A DNA stretch of 64,000 bases from Bog-756 sp963831535 (lineage in GTDB: Bacteria; Actinomycetota; Acidimicrobiia; Acidimicrobiales; RAAP-2), in assembly GCA_963831535.1 (NCBI GenBank), contig CAWHQP010000007.1, positions 868,001-932,000 of the forward strand. Direction: 5' to 3'. Below, piece after piece: positions 16,132-24,189 of the stretch. How positions within the stretch are numbered: position 1 is the first letter of the stretch; each line of letters begins with the position of its first letter. The notes beneath the pieces were generated by a model. It saw nothing but the letters and a program-made list of their open reading frames with translations, had not been told where the DNA came from and searched no databases. The translations under genes were made by a program, and so were the position numbers.

Positions 16132-16890
16132 GTGGAGGACGACACACCGGTGTTCAAGGCCCTTGCCGATCCCACCCGACGCCTGCTGCTCGATGCGCTC
16201 TACGAGCGTGACGGGCAGACGCTTTCCGAACTGGAGGGTCTGGTGGCGATGACCCGCTTCGGGGTCATGAAGCATCTGGGCCTGCTGGAGGACGCGGGAC
16301 TCGTCGCCACTCGGCGCTCCGGGCGGGAGAAGCTGCACTTTCTCAACCCGGTGCCGATCCGTCTGATCTACGACCGCTGGATCGACAAGTACACCGAGCC
16401 CTGGGCCGCCGTGCTCAGTGACATCAAGCACCGATTGGAGACCACCATGGAGAAGGTTTACGAGATCTACATCCACACCTCACCGGAGCGGCTGTGGGAG
16501 GCGATCACCGACCCTGACATCCGGAGCAAGTACAACTTCGGGGCACGGGTGGAGTCGGCGTGGACCCCGGGCTCACCTGTGCACATGGGCGCCCCAGGGG
16601 AGCTATTGCTCGGGGAGGGCGAGGTGCTGGAGGTCGATCCCCCCCATCGGCTGGTCCACTCCATGACCGCGCTGTGGAGCGACGACGTGAAGCGGGAGGG
16701 GGCGACGAGGGTCACGTGGACCATCGAGCCAGTCGGCGACTCCTGTCACCTCACGGTGGTCCACGATCAACTCCGCGAGGGTGCCAACGACGAGCTGTTT
16801 GGCGGGTGGCCGATGATCCTGTCCGGACTGAAGACGTGGCTCGAGACCGGACAGCTGCTCACGACGCCGGGCTCCCTCATGTACACCTGA
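16132..16890 (+). CDS. ArsR-type winged-helix regulator fused to an SRPBCC (AHSA1) ligand domain
   Basis: 252 residues. Residues 1-95 are an ArsR winged helix (VFKALADPTRRLLLDALYER; recognition helix around VAMTRFGVMKHLGLLEDAGL; beta wing RRSGREKLHFLNP). From residue 106 (MEKVYEIYIHTSPERLWEAI) an SRPBCC/AHSA1 domain runs to the end with the usual DPPHRLVHSMTALW strand and C-terminal helix GWPMILSGLKTWLETG. SRPBCC domains form a hydrophobic cavity, so the protein is probably a one-component sensor of a small hydrophobic molecule. No ArsR metal-binding cysteine pair is present. ArsR-SRPBCC fusions are known in actinobacteria. Autoregulation is supported by the palindrome in its promoter. Confidence 0.9.
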   Translation: MEDDTPVFKALADPTRRLLLDALYERDGQTLSELEGLVAMTRFGVMKHLGLLEDAGLVATRRSGREKLHFLNPVPIRLIYDRWIDKYTEPWAAVLSDIKHRLETTMEKVYEIYIHTSPERLWEAITDPDIRSKYNFGARVESAWTPGSPVHMGAPGELLLGEGEVLEVDPPHRLVHSMTALWSDDVKREGATRVTWTIEPVGDSCHLTVVHDQLREGANDELFGGWPMILSGLKTWLETGQLLTTPGSLMYT

Positions 16891-16957
16891 AGCTCGAGGC
16901 TGGAGAGACTCAGCTCGTCGGACCGAGGTCGAAGGACAGGCCCGGACCGGGTGATCT

Positions 16958-17737
16958 TCACGTAGCGAAGAGCTGCGCGAAGATCCCGTCCACACCCGAG
17001 CCGTGCAGGGTCATCCCCCCGTCGACGACCAGGTTCTGGCCGGTGATGAAGCGGGCCAGGTCGGAACACAGGAAGACCACCACGTCAGCAATGTCTTCGG
17101 GCTGACCCACCCGGCCGACCGGCGTCGTCTTCTCGTAGCGATCCTGGGCGTCGGGAACGAACTGCAGCAAGGGCGCCGTCAGAGCTGTCTCGATCATTCC
17201 GGGCGACACGGCGTTGACCCGGATGTCCGGGGCGTACTCGAGGGCCGCCGATGCGGTAATGGCGGCCACCCCGGCCTTGGCCGCGGAGTAGGGCGCCTCC
17301 CCCGCCGCCGGCCTCGTCCCGCTGATGGATGCGGTGGAGACGATGCTGCCCCCGCCCGCTGCCAGCATGTGCGGGATGGCGGCCCGGAATCCGAGGTACA
17401 CGCCGGTAAGGTTCACGGTGATCAGCCGGTGCCACTCCTCGGGGTCCCACTCGGCGAGTGGTGACATGCCGCCGATCCCGGCGTTGTTGAACAGGATCGA
17501 GATCCCTCCCATGGCCGCCGCGGCTGCGTCGAAGGCGTCGCGCAGGCCGTCGGGGTCGGCTACGTCGGCCACGTGGAACGTGCCCTCGATCTCCTTGGCG
17601 CAGTCACCGGCTGCGTCACCGTTGATATCGACGACGGCCACCGACGCACCCTCCTCGGCCATACGCCGGGCTGTCGCCCTCCCGATACCGGAACCGCCTC
17701 CAGTGACGATGGCCTTCCGGCCGTCGAGTAGTCCCAT
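16958..17737 (-). CDS. SDR family oxidoreductase
   Basis: 259 residues. TGGGSGIG at 12-19 binds NAD(P); Asp in VAVVDINGD suggests NAD preference. Also present are NNAG (ILFNNAGIGG), catalytic Ser in STASISG, YSAAK and the C-terminal TGQNLVVDGGMTLHG typical of classical SDRs (3-oxoacyl-ACP reductase/2,3-dihydroxy-dehydrogenase type). The substrate is not predictable. ATG 17737 follows a purine-rich ribosome-binding site (AGAGAGGATCAGGCT) and places the Rossmann motif correctly; the frame extends 18 codons upstream without conservation. The gene converges with the ArsR-SRPBCC gene. Confidence 0.9.
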   Translation of the reverse strand: MGLLDGRKAIVTGGGSGIGRATARRMAEEGASVAVVDINGDAAGDCAKEIEGTFHVADVADPDGLRDAFDAAAAAMGGISILFNNAGIGGMSPLAEWDPEEWHRLITVNLTGVYLGFRAAIPHMLAAGGGSIVSTASISGTRPAAGEAPYSAAKAGVAAITASAALEYAPDIRVNAVSPGMIETALTAPLLQFVPDAQDRYEKTTPVGRVGQPEDIADVVVFLCSDLARFITGQNLVVDGGMTLHGSGVDGIFAQLFAT

Positions 17738-17927
17738 AGCCTGATCCTCTCTCGGGGTGACGTTGCTCAGCTGCGTGGTCGGCCACGTCACCGCGGTCGG
17801 TGGCGTCGGTCCGTCTGGGTGCCACGGGCGTGGCGAACGACGAGGCTAGCGGTAGGGACGAGACCGGGCCGGGTGTGGCCACCGGGCTCAGCGGGGCACG
17901 GATCCGGCTGGTGGGCTCTGCCCCACC

Positions 17928-17933
17928 TACCAT
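17928..17933 (+). promoter_or_regulatory. TACCAT -10 box, leaderless start
   Basis: TACCAT lies six bases before the ATG at 17940, the same geometry as several other genes in this window. No clear -35 is seen. Confidence 0.45.
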
Positions 17934-17939
17934 GACGCC

Positions 17940-18338
17940 ATGTCCATGGGCTGCGCACTTCTCGACCAACTCCCCCACCGCACCTATAACGAGGGTGAGG
18001 CCCACATGGTCGAGCTCGACATCACCGACGAGATACGGGGTCCGGTCGGCGCCGTCCACGGGGGCATCATCGCCAGCCTGGTAGATCGGGTCGGTGCCTA
18101 TGCCGCCGTGCAGGCCAGCGGTCGGAGTGTCGTGACCTCAACCGTGACTCTCAGCTACCTGGCCGCAGCCACGGGAGGTCCCTTGCGCGCCTCGGCCGTA
18201 CCGCTCCGGGTGGGAGGCCGTCAGGGGGTGATCGAGGTCCGGGTGCATGACCACGGGCTGGAGGACCTGCTCGTGGCCACGGCCCTGATCACCATGAGTT
18301 TCGTGTCGGCGGGATCGTCCCCCCGCCCGGACCGGTAG
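17940..18338 (+). CDS. PaaI-type hotdog-fold thioesterase
   Basis: 132 residues with the hotdog fold. The diagnostic segment is GPVGAVHGGIIASLVDRVGAY (HGG loop followed by the long hotdog helix), preceded by MVELDITDEI and followed by the strand SVVTSTVTLSYLAAATGG. PaaI/4HBT thioesterases hydrolyse acyl- or aryl-CoA esters, and the substrate is unknown. It ends two bases before the GTG of the nucleosidase gene, so the two form an operon. Confidence 0.85.
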   Translation: MSMGCALLDQLPHRTYNEGEAHMVELDITDEIRGPVGAVHGGIIASLVDRVGAYAAVQASGRSVVTSTVTLSYLAAATGGPLRASAVPLRVGGRQGVIEVRVHDHGLEDLLVATALITMSFVSAGSSPRPDR

Positions 18339-18340
18339 TC

Positions 18341-19087
18341 GTGCCCGGATCAGCGACACCCCCCTCCGTCGCCTTCGTCTGCGCCATGCCGATGGAGTTG
18401 GTCCCCCTGGTCCGGTTGCTCGGTCTGGCCCGCCAGTCGGTGGGGTCCCTCGAGGGTGCACGGGGCCGGATCGGGAGGCGTCCGGTCGTGGCCGTGGTCA
18501 CGGGCATGGGCACCTCGTTGGCCGCGGCCGGGGTCGAGGAATTGATGGCCACGGTCCCCGTCGAGCGGGTGGTCGTGGTGGGGATCACCGGGGCCCTCGG
18601 CGACACACTGCCCGTGGGCGCTCTCGTACTCCCCGACCGGGTGGTCGACGGAGCCACCGGAGCGGAGTTCCGGCCCGATGCCCTGGGGGACGGATCGCCG
18701 AGGGGGACGCTGTGGACCTCGGACTCGATCATCACCGATCCCACCGTCCTGGCCGGTCTCGGGCGCGACAACGTCGTGGCCCTGGACATGGAGACCGCCG
18801 CGGTGGCCGCGGTGTGTCGACGACATGCCATCCCGTGGTCGGTGTTCCGGGCCGTCAGCGACCGGACCGCGGACGGAACGGTGGACGACGAGGTCTTCCG
18901 CCTCAGCCACCAGGACGGCACGCCCGACGTCAAGGCCGTGGCGTCCTACGTGGTGCGTCATCCCGGTCGGATACCGTCCTTGGCCCGTATGGCCAAAGGG
19001 GCCCGTGCAGCCACAGAGCGGGCGGCGGCGGCGGCCATAGCCGCTGTCAGCACCCTGGGTGACGCGCCCCCCGAGAGCGCCGGGTGA
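18341..19087 (+). CDS. Nucleoside phosphorylase/hydrolase family protein (MTA/SAH nucleosidase-like)
   Basis: 248 residues of the PNP_UDP_1 fold. Visible motifs are AFVCAMPMELVPLVRLL at the N-terminus, VVAVVTGMGTSLAAAGVE, VVVVGITGALGDTLPVGALV and the purine/ribose site ALDMETAAVAAVCRRHAIPW with VFRAVSD (catalytic Asp). The family cleaves methylthioadenosine, S-adenosylhomocysteine or futalosine; MTA/SAH nucleosidase is the nearest, though the substrate is not certain. It is encoded immediately after the thioesterase. The C-terminal 50 residues are Ala-rich and unconserved. Confidence 0.82.
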   Translation: MPGSATPPSVAFVCAMPMELVPLVRLLGLARQSVGSLEGARGRIGRRPVVAVVTGMGTSLAAAGVEELMATVPVERVVVVGITGALGDTLPVGALVLPDRVVDGATGAEFRPDALGDGSPRGTLWTSDSIITDPTVLAGLGRDNVVALDMETAAVAAVCRRHAIPWSVFRAVSDRTADGTVDDEVFRLSHQDGTPDVKAVASYVVRHPGRIPSLARMAKGARAATERAAAAAIAAVSTLGDAPPESAG

Positions 19088-19099
19088 CGCGCCTCCATC

Positions 19100-20368
19100 T
19101 CAGCGCTCGAGCCCCACACCGAAGTGATCGACGTAGAAGGCCATCGACCTCCGGAGCTCGTCTCTGTCGATGCCGAACTGGCTGAGGTCGTAGAGCACGC
19201 CCCCGTGGCGACCCCGGGGATGGTCCGCCATGAATGCGGCCATGGCTTCTCTCGAACGGTCGGTGGTGGGCTGGCCGGCCAGCTCGTAGATGCGTCGCAC
19301 CATGCCGAGATCGTCCTCCATGAACCGGTCGAACAGCACGTCGATGCTCCGTTCGGCCGGAAGCAGGTGGCGGTCCGTTACGCAGGTCGCCAGCATCCGT
19401 CGAAGGCGGTCGGCCCAGTACTCCCCGATCCGGACGGTGTCGACCCGGTCCTGGCCCAGCCGTGCCGAGTAGCCCAGCATGGTCACCATGGAGGCCGTCA
19501 CCGATACCGGGTCCCGGTGGGTCACCACGAAGACGGCGTCGGGAAAGATGTCGACCAGCACCGGAAACTGTTCCAGGTGTTGAGGGGACTTGAGCACCCA
19601 TCGGGTTCCACCCCGCAGCCACTGCAGAGCCTGGAGGATCTTCTTCAGATAGGCGTAGCTGGATCGCTGGTCCCGCGCCAGGTAGTGGTCTCTCCAGGTG
19701 GGCATCGGGGCGATGGTCTCGAACAGCATGGAGGAGAAGTCCACGGCCAGGAGCTGGATCTCCTCGTGGACGTGGTCGGTGGTCATCTCGTGCATCCGCC
19801 TGAACTCCGGCATGGCCGAGTTGACGAAGGATAGGGCGGCGTCGCAGCGCCCGATCCTCGGGTCGGCCTGTCCATCCGTCGGCTGCTCGGCATCGGCGAG
19901 GACCGGCTCGAGGCTCTCCCAGTACGGGAGCGACCGCAGCGCGGGATCGGCCGACATCAGGTTGTGCAAGTGGGTGGTGCCGGTCCGGGGCAGTCCGCAG
20001 ATGATGATCGGGCTGACGATGGGCTCGGCCAAAATCTCGGGGTGCCCGGTGATCAGCTGCTCCACGAGGAGCCGGTTGCGGAGCAGACCAGTGAGTAGCA
20101 TGGATTGCGCCAGTAGACCGGCGTTGTTGAGACCGGCCTCGTGGCGCAGGGACCAGCACAGGACGTCGAGGCGCTCCACGAAGTCGTCGGGCCCAAAGCC
20201 GTCGAGTCCTGTCTCGTCGGTGGCTGCGGCCATCAAGGCGTCGGGTCGGAGATCGACGGCGGCCCCGGCCTCAGCCATCAGGTCCAAGATGGTCCGGACG
20301 GCCGTGTCGAAGCGCGGCTCGACCAGATCGTCGAGCGTGATCGGAGTGGGTCGGTCGGTACCGGTCAC
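19100..20368 (-). CDS. Sulfotransferase family protein
   Basis: About 422 residues. The PAPS 5'-phosphosulfate loop is IICGLPRTGTTHLHNLM and the 3'-phosphate motif is VFVVTHRDPVSVTAS. Other conserved segments are LPYWESLEPV and WVLKSPQHLEQFPVLVD (KSP motif). This matches the large bacterial Sulfotransfer_3 family, which transfers sulfate from PAPS to lipids, polysaccharides or metabolites. The GTG at 20368 overlaps the TGA of the DUF1214 gene (GTGA), so the two are co-translated and probably act in one pathway. The acceptor substrate is unknown. A longer upstream reading (to 20443) lies inside the neighbouring gene. Confidence 0.9.
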   Translation of the reverse strand: MTGTDRPTPITLDDLVEPRFDTAVRTILDLMAEAGAAVDLRPDALMAAATDETGLDGFGPDDFVERLDVLCWSLRHEAGLNNAGLLAQSMLLTGLLRNRLLVEQLITGHPEILAEPIVSPIIICGLPRTGTTHLHNLMSADPALRSLPYWESLEPVLADAEQPTDGQADPRIGRCDAALSFVNSAMPEFRRMHEMTTDHVHEEIQLLAVDFSSMLFETIAPMPTWRDHYLARDQRSSYAYLKKILQALQWLRGGTRWVLKSPQHLEQFPVLVDIFPDAVFVVTHRDPVSVTASMVTMLGYSARLGQDRVDTVRIGEYWADRLRRMLATCVTDRHLLPAERSIDVLFDRFMEDDLGMVRRIYELAGQPTTDRSREAMAAFMADHPRGRHGGVLYDLSQFGIDRDELRRSMAFYVDHFGVGLER

Positions 20369-21438
20369 CGAGACGGCCCGGTGGCTGTGACCTCCGCGGT
20401 GGGCTGTTCGGGGGTGTGCTCGGGCAGGAACCACCGGAACCACACCCAGCCCCGGTGGTGTCCGGCCGTGGACACCCAGTTGGGATGGCCTGGATCACGG
20501 GGGGCAATGACGATCTCCCACGAGCCGTCGGGCTCGTAGCGGATCTCACTCCCGTTGATGGTCACCCGCTCAACGTCGTAGTTGTAGGTGTGGAGGAAAG
20601 GGTTCCACAGACACAGGTTCCAAAAGGCACACGCCGGGGAACGACCCCGAAGCACCAGGGCCTGGTCCTCGTTGAGGTCGTAGGTGCCCATGGCGTAGGC
20701 GGCGTCACCGGCAGCCCAGCCGAAGGTGGTGGTGGGCACAGGGTACGGCGGGTCGATGGCGTTGGGGGTACCCATGGTCAGGGGGACCATGGCCGACTGC
20801 TCCCGCACCCAGGTCAGAGCGGCACGGAACCGTCGGGCCAGGGAGGCGTCGTCCTCCCGGTAGGTGGTGGGTGGATCGTCGGCGGTGACGGCCCAGGTCG
20901 CCCGGGTGTCCTGGCCGGGACGGGCCAGGTAGTCACGGGTGATGATGGCCACGGCATCGGGATCGAGCTTGATCCACGGCGTTTCCGGACCGGGGTCCTC
21001 GGGCGACAGGACCATCTGGATCCTGCCGTCGGGCCCCGGGGGTGCCTGACGGCTGTTGAGGCTGCCCACGATGCGCTCGGAGTAGCGACCGTCGTCGGGT
21101 CCGCCGTAGACCGTGAGGGAGAGGTAGACGGCGTCGCCCGGGGTCACCGCCACCCGGTAGGTGCGGGCCGGATCGACCGGTGCGAAGCAGTAGAAGGCGT
21201 CGGCGTTGTCCCCTCCCCACTTCTTGTACGGACCCACAATGTCGACGAAGCGAGGATGGGAGGAGTCGGCCCAGACCTGGGTGTCCGTGGCCACCTGGAG
21301 GATGGTCAAGAGCCACTTGTGCGCTTCGAGCAGGCTCTGGGCATCGTCGGGGCCCGACAGGACCTCGACCAGCCGTCGGTGCTGAACCCCGAGCTCGGCC
21401 AGCAGCTCGGAGAACGCCGCTTCGGTCTCTGTGGTCAT
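20365..21438 (-). CDS. DUF1214 domain-containing protein
   Basis: 357 residues, cytoplasmic (no signal peptide). The DUF1214 domain occupies the C-terminal half: YLSLTVYGGPDDGRYSERIV, ALVLRGRSPACAFWNLCLWN, SWEIVIAPRDPGHPNWV and AGHHRGWVWFRWFL. DUF1214/DUF1254 proteins are beta-sandwich proteins of unclear function, often found near lipid, steroid or sulfotransferase genes in actinobacteria. ATG 21438 is the first start with conserved sequence after it (MTTETEAAFSELLAELG). A TAGAAC hexamer lies seven bases upstream, resembling the leaderless arrangement elsewhere. Coupled to the downstream sulfotransferase. Confidence 0.8.
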   Translation of the reverse strand: MTTETEAAFSELLAELGVQHRRLVEVLSGPDDAQSLLEAHKWLLTILQVATDTQVWADSSHPRFVDIVGPYKKWGGDNADAFYCFAPVDPARTYRVAVTPGDAVYLSLTVYGGPDDGRYSERIVGSLNSRQAPPGPDGRIQMVLSPEDPGPETPWIKLDPDAVAIITRDYLARPGQDTRATWAVTADDPPTTYREDDASLARRFRAALTWVREQSAMVPLTMGTPNAIDPPYPVPTTTFGWAAGDAAYAMGTYDLNEDQALVLRGRSPACAFWNLCLWNPFLHTYNYDVERVTINGSEIRYEPDGSWEIVIAPRDPGHPNWVSTAGHHRGWVWFRWFLPEHTPEQPTAEVTATGPSR

Positions 21439-21516
21439 GGCCCGGGTTCTACCACGGCGGGGTTGAGCGGGCGAGTACTCGTCACACCACTTGGTCACTC
21501 CCGCCGACGCGGTCCG

Positions 21517-23502
21517 TCAGGGCACTGTCCGGCCGAGATAGGGGGCGTCACCGAACGCGTAGAGAGCTCCGTCGGTGCCCATCAGGTAGTAGCCGTCGCC
21601 GTCGATGGACGAGGCCATGGTCCGGACCGGAGCGGAGATCCTGGTGCCGCCCAGGGATCCGTAGAAGGGTGCGCCGAACGAGAAGATGCCTCCGTCGGCC
21701 GCCACCATCCGGTAGCCCCGCCCGGCCGGGTCGGCGGTGATGCCCACCACCGGCTGGTTCAAGCGGGTGCCTCCCATGGATCCGAGGAACGGGGCGTCGA
21801 AGGAGAAGACCCCACCATCGGCCGCCACCAGCCAGTAGCCGGTGCCGTCGGGGGTGGCGGCCATGCCCACCACTGGTGCATTCAGCCGGAGGTTCCCGGT
21901 GGACCCGTGAAAGACGGCGTCACCGAAGGTGAACACCCCGCCGTCCCGGGCGACCAGGTAGTACCCGCCGCCGTCGGCTGTGGGGGTCATGGTGATGACT
22001 GGAGCGTTCAGGTGCAGTGCTCCTGTCGAGCCGTAGAACCGCGCGTCACCGAAGGAGAAGACCCCACCGTCGGCGCCGAGGAGCCAGTAGCCACCGTGGT
22101 CCGGGGTGGACGCGATGCCCACGATGGGGGCGTTGGGCGCCGTGGTCAGGGACCCGAGTACCGGTGCGCCCCCGAACGAGCTCACATGACCGGCGGTGTC
22201 GACCAACCAGTAGCCCGGGCATCCGCCCGGGCCGGATGAGGCGGCGATGGCCACGGCGCTGTCCGCAGCCACCTGGTTGGCGTCGCTGCCACAGCCGGGG
22301 CCACTGTCGCCCGCCCCTCCGTCGGCGAAGGCCGTGCCGGTGACCAGATCGTGGATGAAGCCATCCGGTCCGCCGTAGCTGCCGCCGTAGCGCTGGAGTT
22401 CCGGCGTCACGTAGGTGCCCTCGGTGATCTCGTTCCAGGAGATGAGCAGCCAACCATCCGGATCGCCACTGGAATTGCCGTCGAACAGCGCCTGGAGGGT
22501 GGCGCCGCTGTCACGGGGGACGCAGTCGGTCGAGCCGTCGAGCTGTCGGTCGAATCCCGGAGCGAGTGGGGCGAAGTACTTCTTGCCTTCGGCGTGCAAG
22601 GTGGCGGCCAGCCCGGTCAGCTGCTGGAAGCTCTGGCTATTGGTCCACGGATCCTGACTTGACCAGTAGGGGCTGTCAGCGTCGAAGTAGGGGGCCACGG
22701 TGTCGTTCCACTGGTTGTACTGGTAACCGCCGACGAAGTACCAACTCGAACGGAACTGGTCGCTGATAGCTGCCACCATCGAAACCGGATACTTGTACGA
22801 ACCGACCCAGATGAACGTGGGCCGACCACCGTTGCTGCGGTCGAAGGCCGGGTTGCTCCCGTACTGGTTTGTCAGGTAGGTGAGGTCGCCACTGATGGCG
22901 GTCTGGGTCAGGGTGGTCGACGAAGCTTCGTAGGACAACCAGAGGTGGAAATCATGTCCCTCGGCCTGGGCCTGGTCGACGGCCTGCACCAACAGGTCGA
23001 GCCGTTGATTCTCGTTGTCCGAGGATGGGGACTGAGCGGCGGATCCGGTACCGTACCAGTCCACCGCGAACCCGGACAGGCCGGCGGCGACGGCGCTCTG
23101 GACGTCGTAGGTTATCTGGGAGGGATCGTCTTCGGTGAACAGGGAGGTCGGGACGTCCGTCTCGATGTTGCCGGGGTAGAGACTGGTGGGATTGCACCCG
23201 CTGGCGTCGAGCGTGGCCGGGAGCGGCAGCGGTGACTCGCCGAACGGGTAGTTCGCACCGAGCGTTGTCTGCCAGTGGTAGGTGTCCCACCACAGGTAGT
23301 AGTAGGCGTACATCCCCTCCGGCGCGGTGTCGGCGAGAGCCGCACGGGGAGCGGGTGATCCGACCGGCGCCGTCTGGGCGTCGACGGTGGCACCGATGAG
23401 TGGTGCCGTGCACAGGACGACGAGAACGACGAGGGCGATTCTGCGCACGATGCCGTGTCGTAGCGAACTGGTCATGCGGGTTGGTTCCACCCTTCGCGAC
23501 AT
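21517..23502 (-). CDS. Secreted GH99-like glycoside hydrolase domain with C-terminal surface repeats
   Basis: 661 residues. Signal peptide: IALVVLVVLCTAPLIGATVDAQ. Residues 60-390 resemble GH99/GH71-type (alpha/beta)8 hydrolases: GMYAYYYLWWDTYHWQ, then SGFAVDWYGTG, and near the end WLLISWNEITEGTYVTPELQ with candidate acidic residues. Such domains cleave alpha-mannosidic or alpha-glucan links; activity is inferred. Residues about 420-661 contain six diverged repeats of roughly 42 residues (GGYWLLGADGGVFSFGDARF; GGYYLVARDGGVFTFGDAVF), the same repeat as in the hydrolase at 14.2-15.8 kb. ATG 23502 is used; ATG 23475, behind AAGGGTGG, is equally plausible. Confidence 0.82.
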   Translation of the reverse strand: MSRRVEPTRMTSSLRHGIVRRIALVVLVVLCTAPLIGATVDAQTAPVGSPAPRAALADTAPEGMYAYYYLWWDTYHWQTTLGANYPFGESPLPLPATLDASGCNPTSLYPGNIETDVPTSLFTEDDPSQITYDVQSAVAAGLSGFAVDWYGTGSAAQSPSSDNENQRLDLLVQAVDQAQAEGHDFHLWLSYEASSTTLTQTAISGDLTYLTNQYGSNPAFDRSNGGRPTFIWVGSYKYPVSMVAAISDQFRSSWYFVGGYQYNQWNDTVAPYFDADSPYWSSQDPWTNSQSFQQLTGLAATLHAEGKKYFAPLAPGFDRQLDGSTDCVPRDSGATLQALFDGNSSGDPDGWLLISWNEITEGTYVTPELQRYGGSYGGPDGFIHDLVTGTAFADGGAGDSGPGCGSDANQVAADSAVAIAASSGPGGCPGYWLVDTAGHVSSFGGAPVLGSLTTAPNAPIVGIASTPDHGGYWLLGADGGVFSFGDARFYGSTGALHLNAPVITMTPTADGGGYYLVARDGGVFTFGDAVFHGSTGNLRLNAPVVGMAATPDGTGYWLVAADGGVFSFDAPFLGSMGGTRLNQPVVGITADPAGRGYRMVAADGGIFSFGAPFYGSLGGTRISAPVRTMASSIDGDGYYLMGTDGALYAFGDAPYLGRTVP

Positions 23503-23725
23503 GGGGAGCGGGGACGTCTGAGTGGTCGGCTGATTCTGGAGCGTCCTTAAGGGATTGCTCCCAGGGAGTTACCGATTCCGTAGCGGCCGCCCGGTTGTGT
23601 TCCGTAGGGCTCGGTGTTTCCCGGAACCGCTCACGGCACACGGTGGGGAGCGCTCAACGGCGAGGAGGGGCTACGGGTGGGCCGGCGACCGTGGACCGGT
23701 GGTCGCGTGGCCCGTCGGGTGTCGC

Positions 23726-23956
23726 TCAGGACGGTGTGTCGTGACCTCTGACGGCACACGAGATGCACTCGAGTTCACCGTTCATCCGCAGCAGGCCGTC
23801 TGCCGGGGTGGGCAGGTCCCTCGCGCAGCCGGCGCACGTGCCGTGCTGGAGCTCGTACTGGAGGGGGATGTGATTCATGACCCGCTCGTAGAGCATGCCC
23901 ACGATGGCCTTGTCACGATCATCATCCACCAGGACGTCAGTCGAACCTTGGGGCAC
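23726..23956 (-). CDS. Small zinc-ribbon protein
   Basis: 76 residues with two CxxC knuckles (Cys41-Ala-Gly-Cys44 and Cys64-Ile-Ser-Cys67) separated by 19 residues, a plausible zinc ribbon, and a preceding helix GMLYERVMNHIPLQ. I do not recognise the family. The GTG start is uncertain and has no visible ribosome-binding site; an internal ATG at residue 21 is possible. It lies alone between the GH99-like gene and the AftB-like gene on the same strand. The paired knuckles make it more credible than a chance frame. Confidence 0.5.
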   Translation of the reverse strand: MPQGSTDVLVDDDRDKAIVGMLYERVMNHIPLQYELQHGTCAGCARDLPTPADGLLRMNGELECISCAVRGHDTPS

Positions 23957-24189
23957 ATGATGATGATCGGCGCGTCACAGCGCGAACTTGAGCGGTGTCA
24001 CGGGGTTGTGCCGGCGACCGTGGTCGGGAGAAGCTCAGGAGAACTCCCTGGTCCAGTGGGTATGGCGACTGGTCGGTCCGGCCGACGACCCGGAAACGGT
24101 GTGCTGACCACCCATCGACACTCCCCGGCGGACGCACCCGGGAGCCGATGGCTACGACGCCCGCCGACCGTTGGGAAGGACTCCACCGG

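Noticed and set aside
23957..24189. Additional small gene between the zinc-ribbon protein and the AftB-like gene
   Set aside because: Frames here are short, start without ribosome-binding sites and show no conserved pattern.
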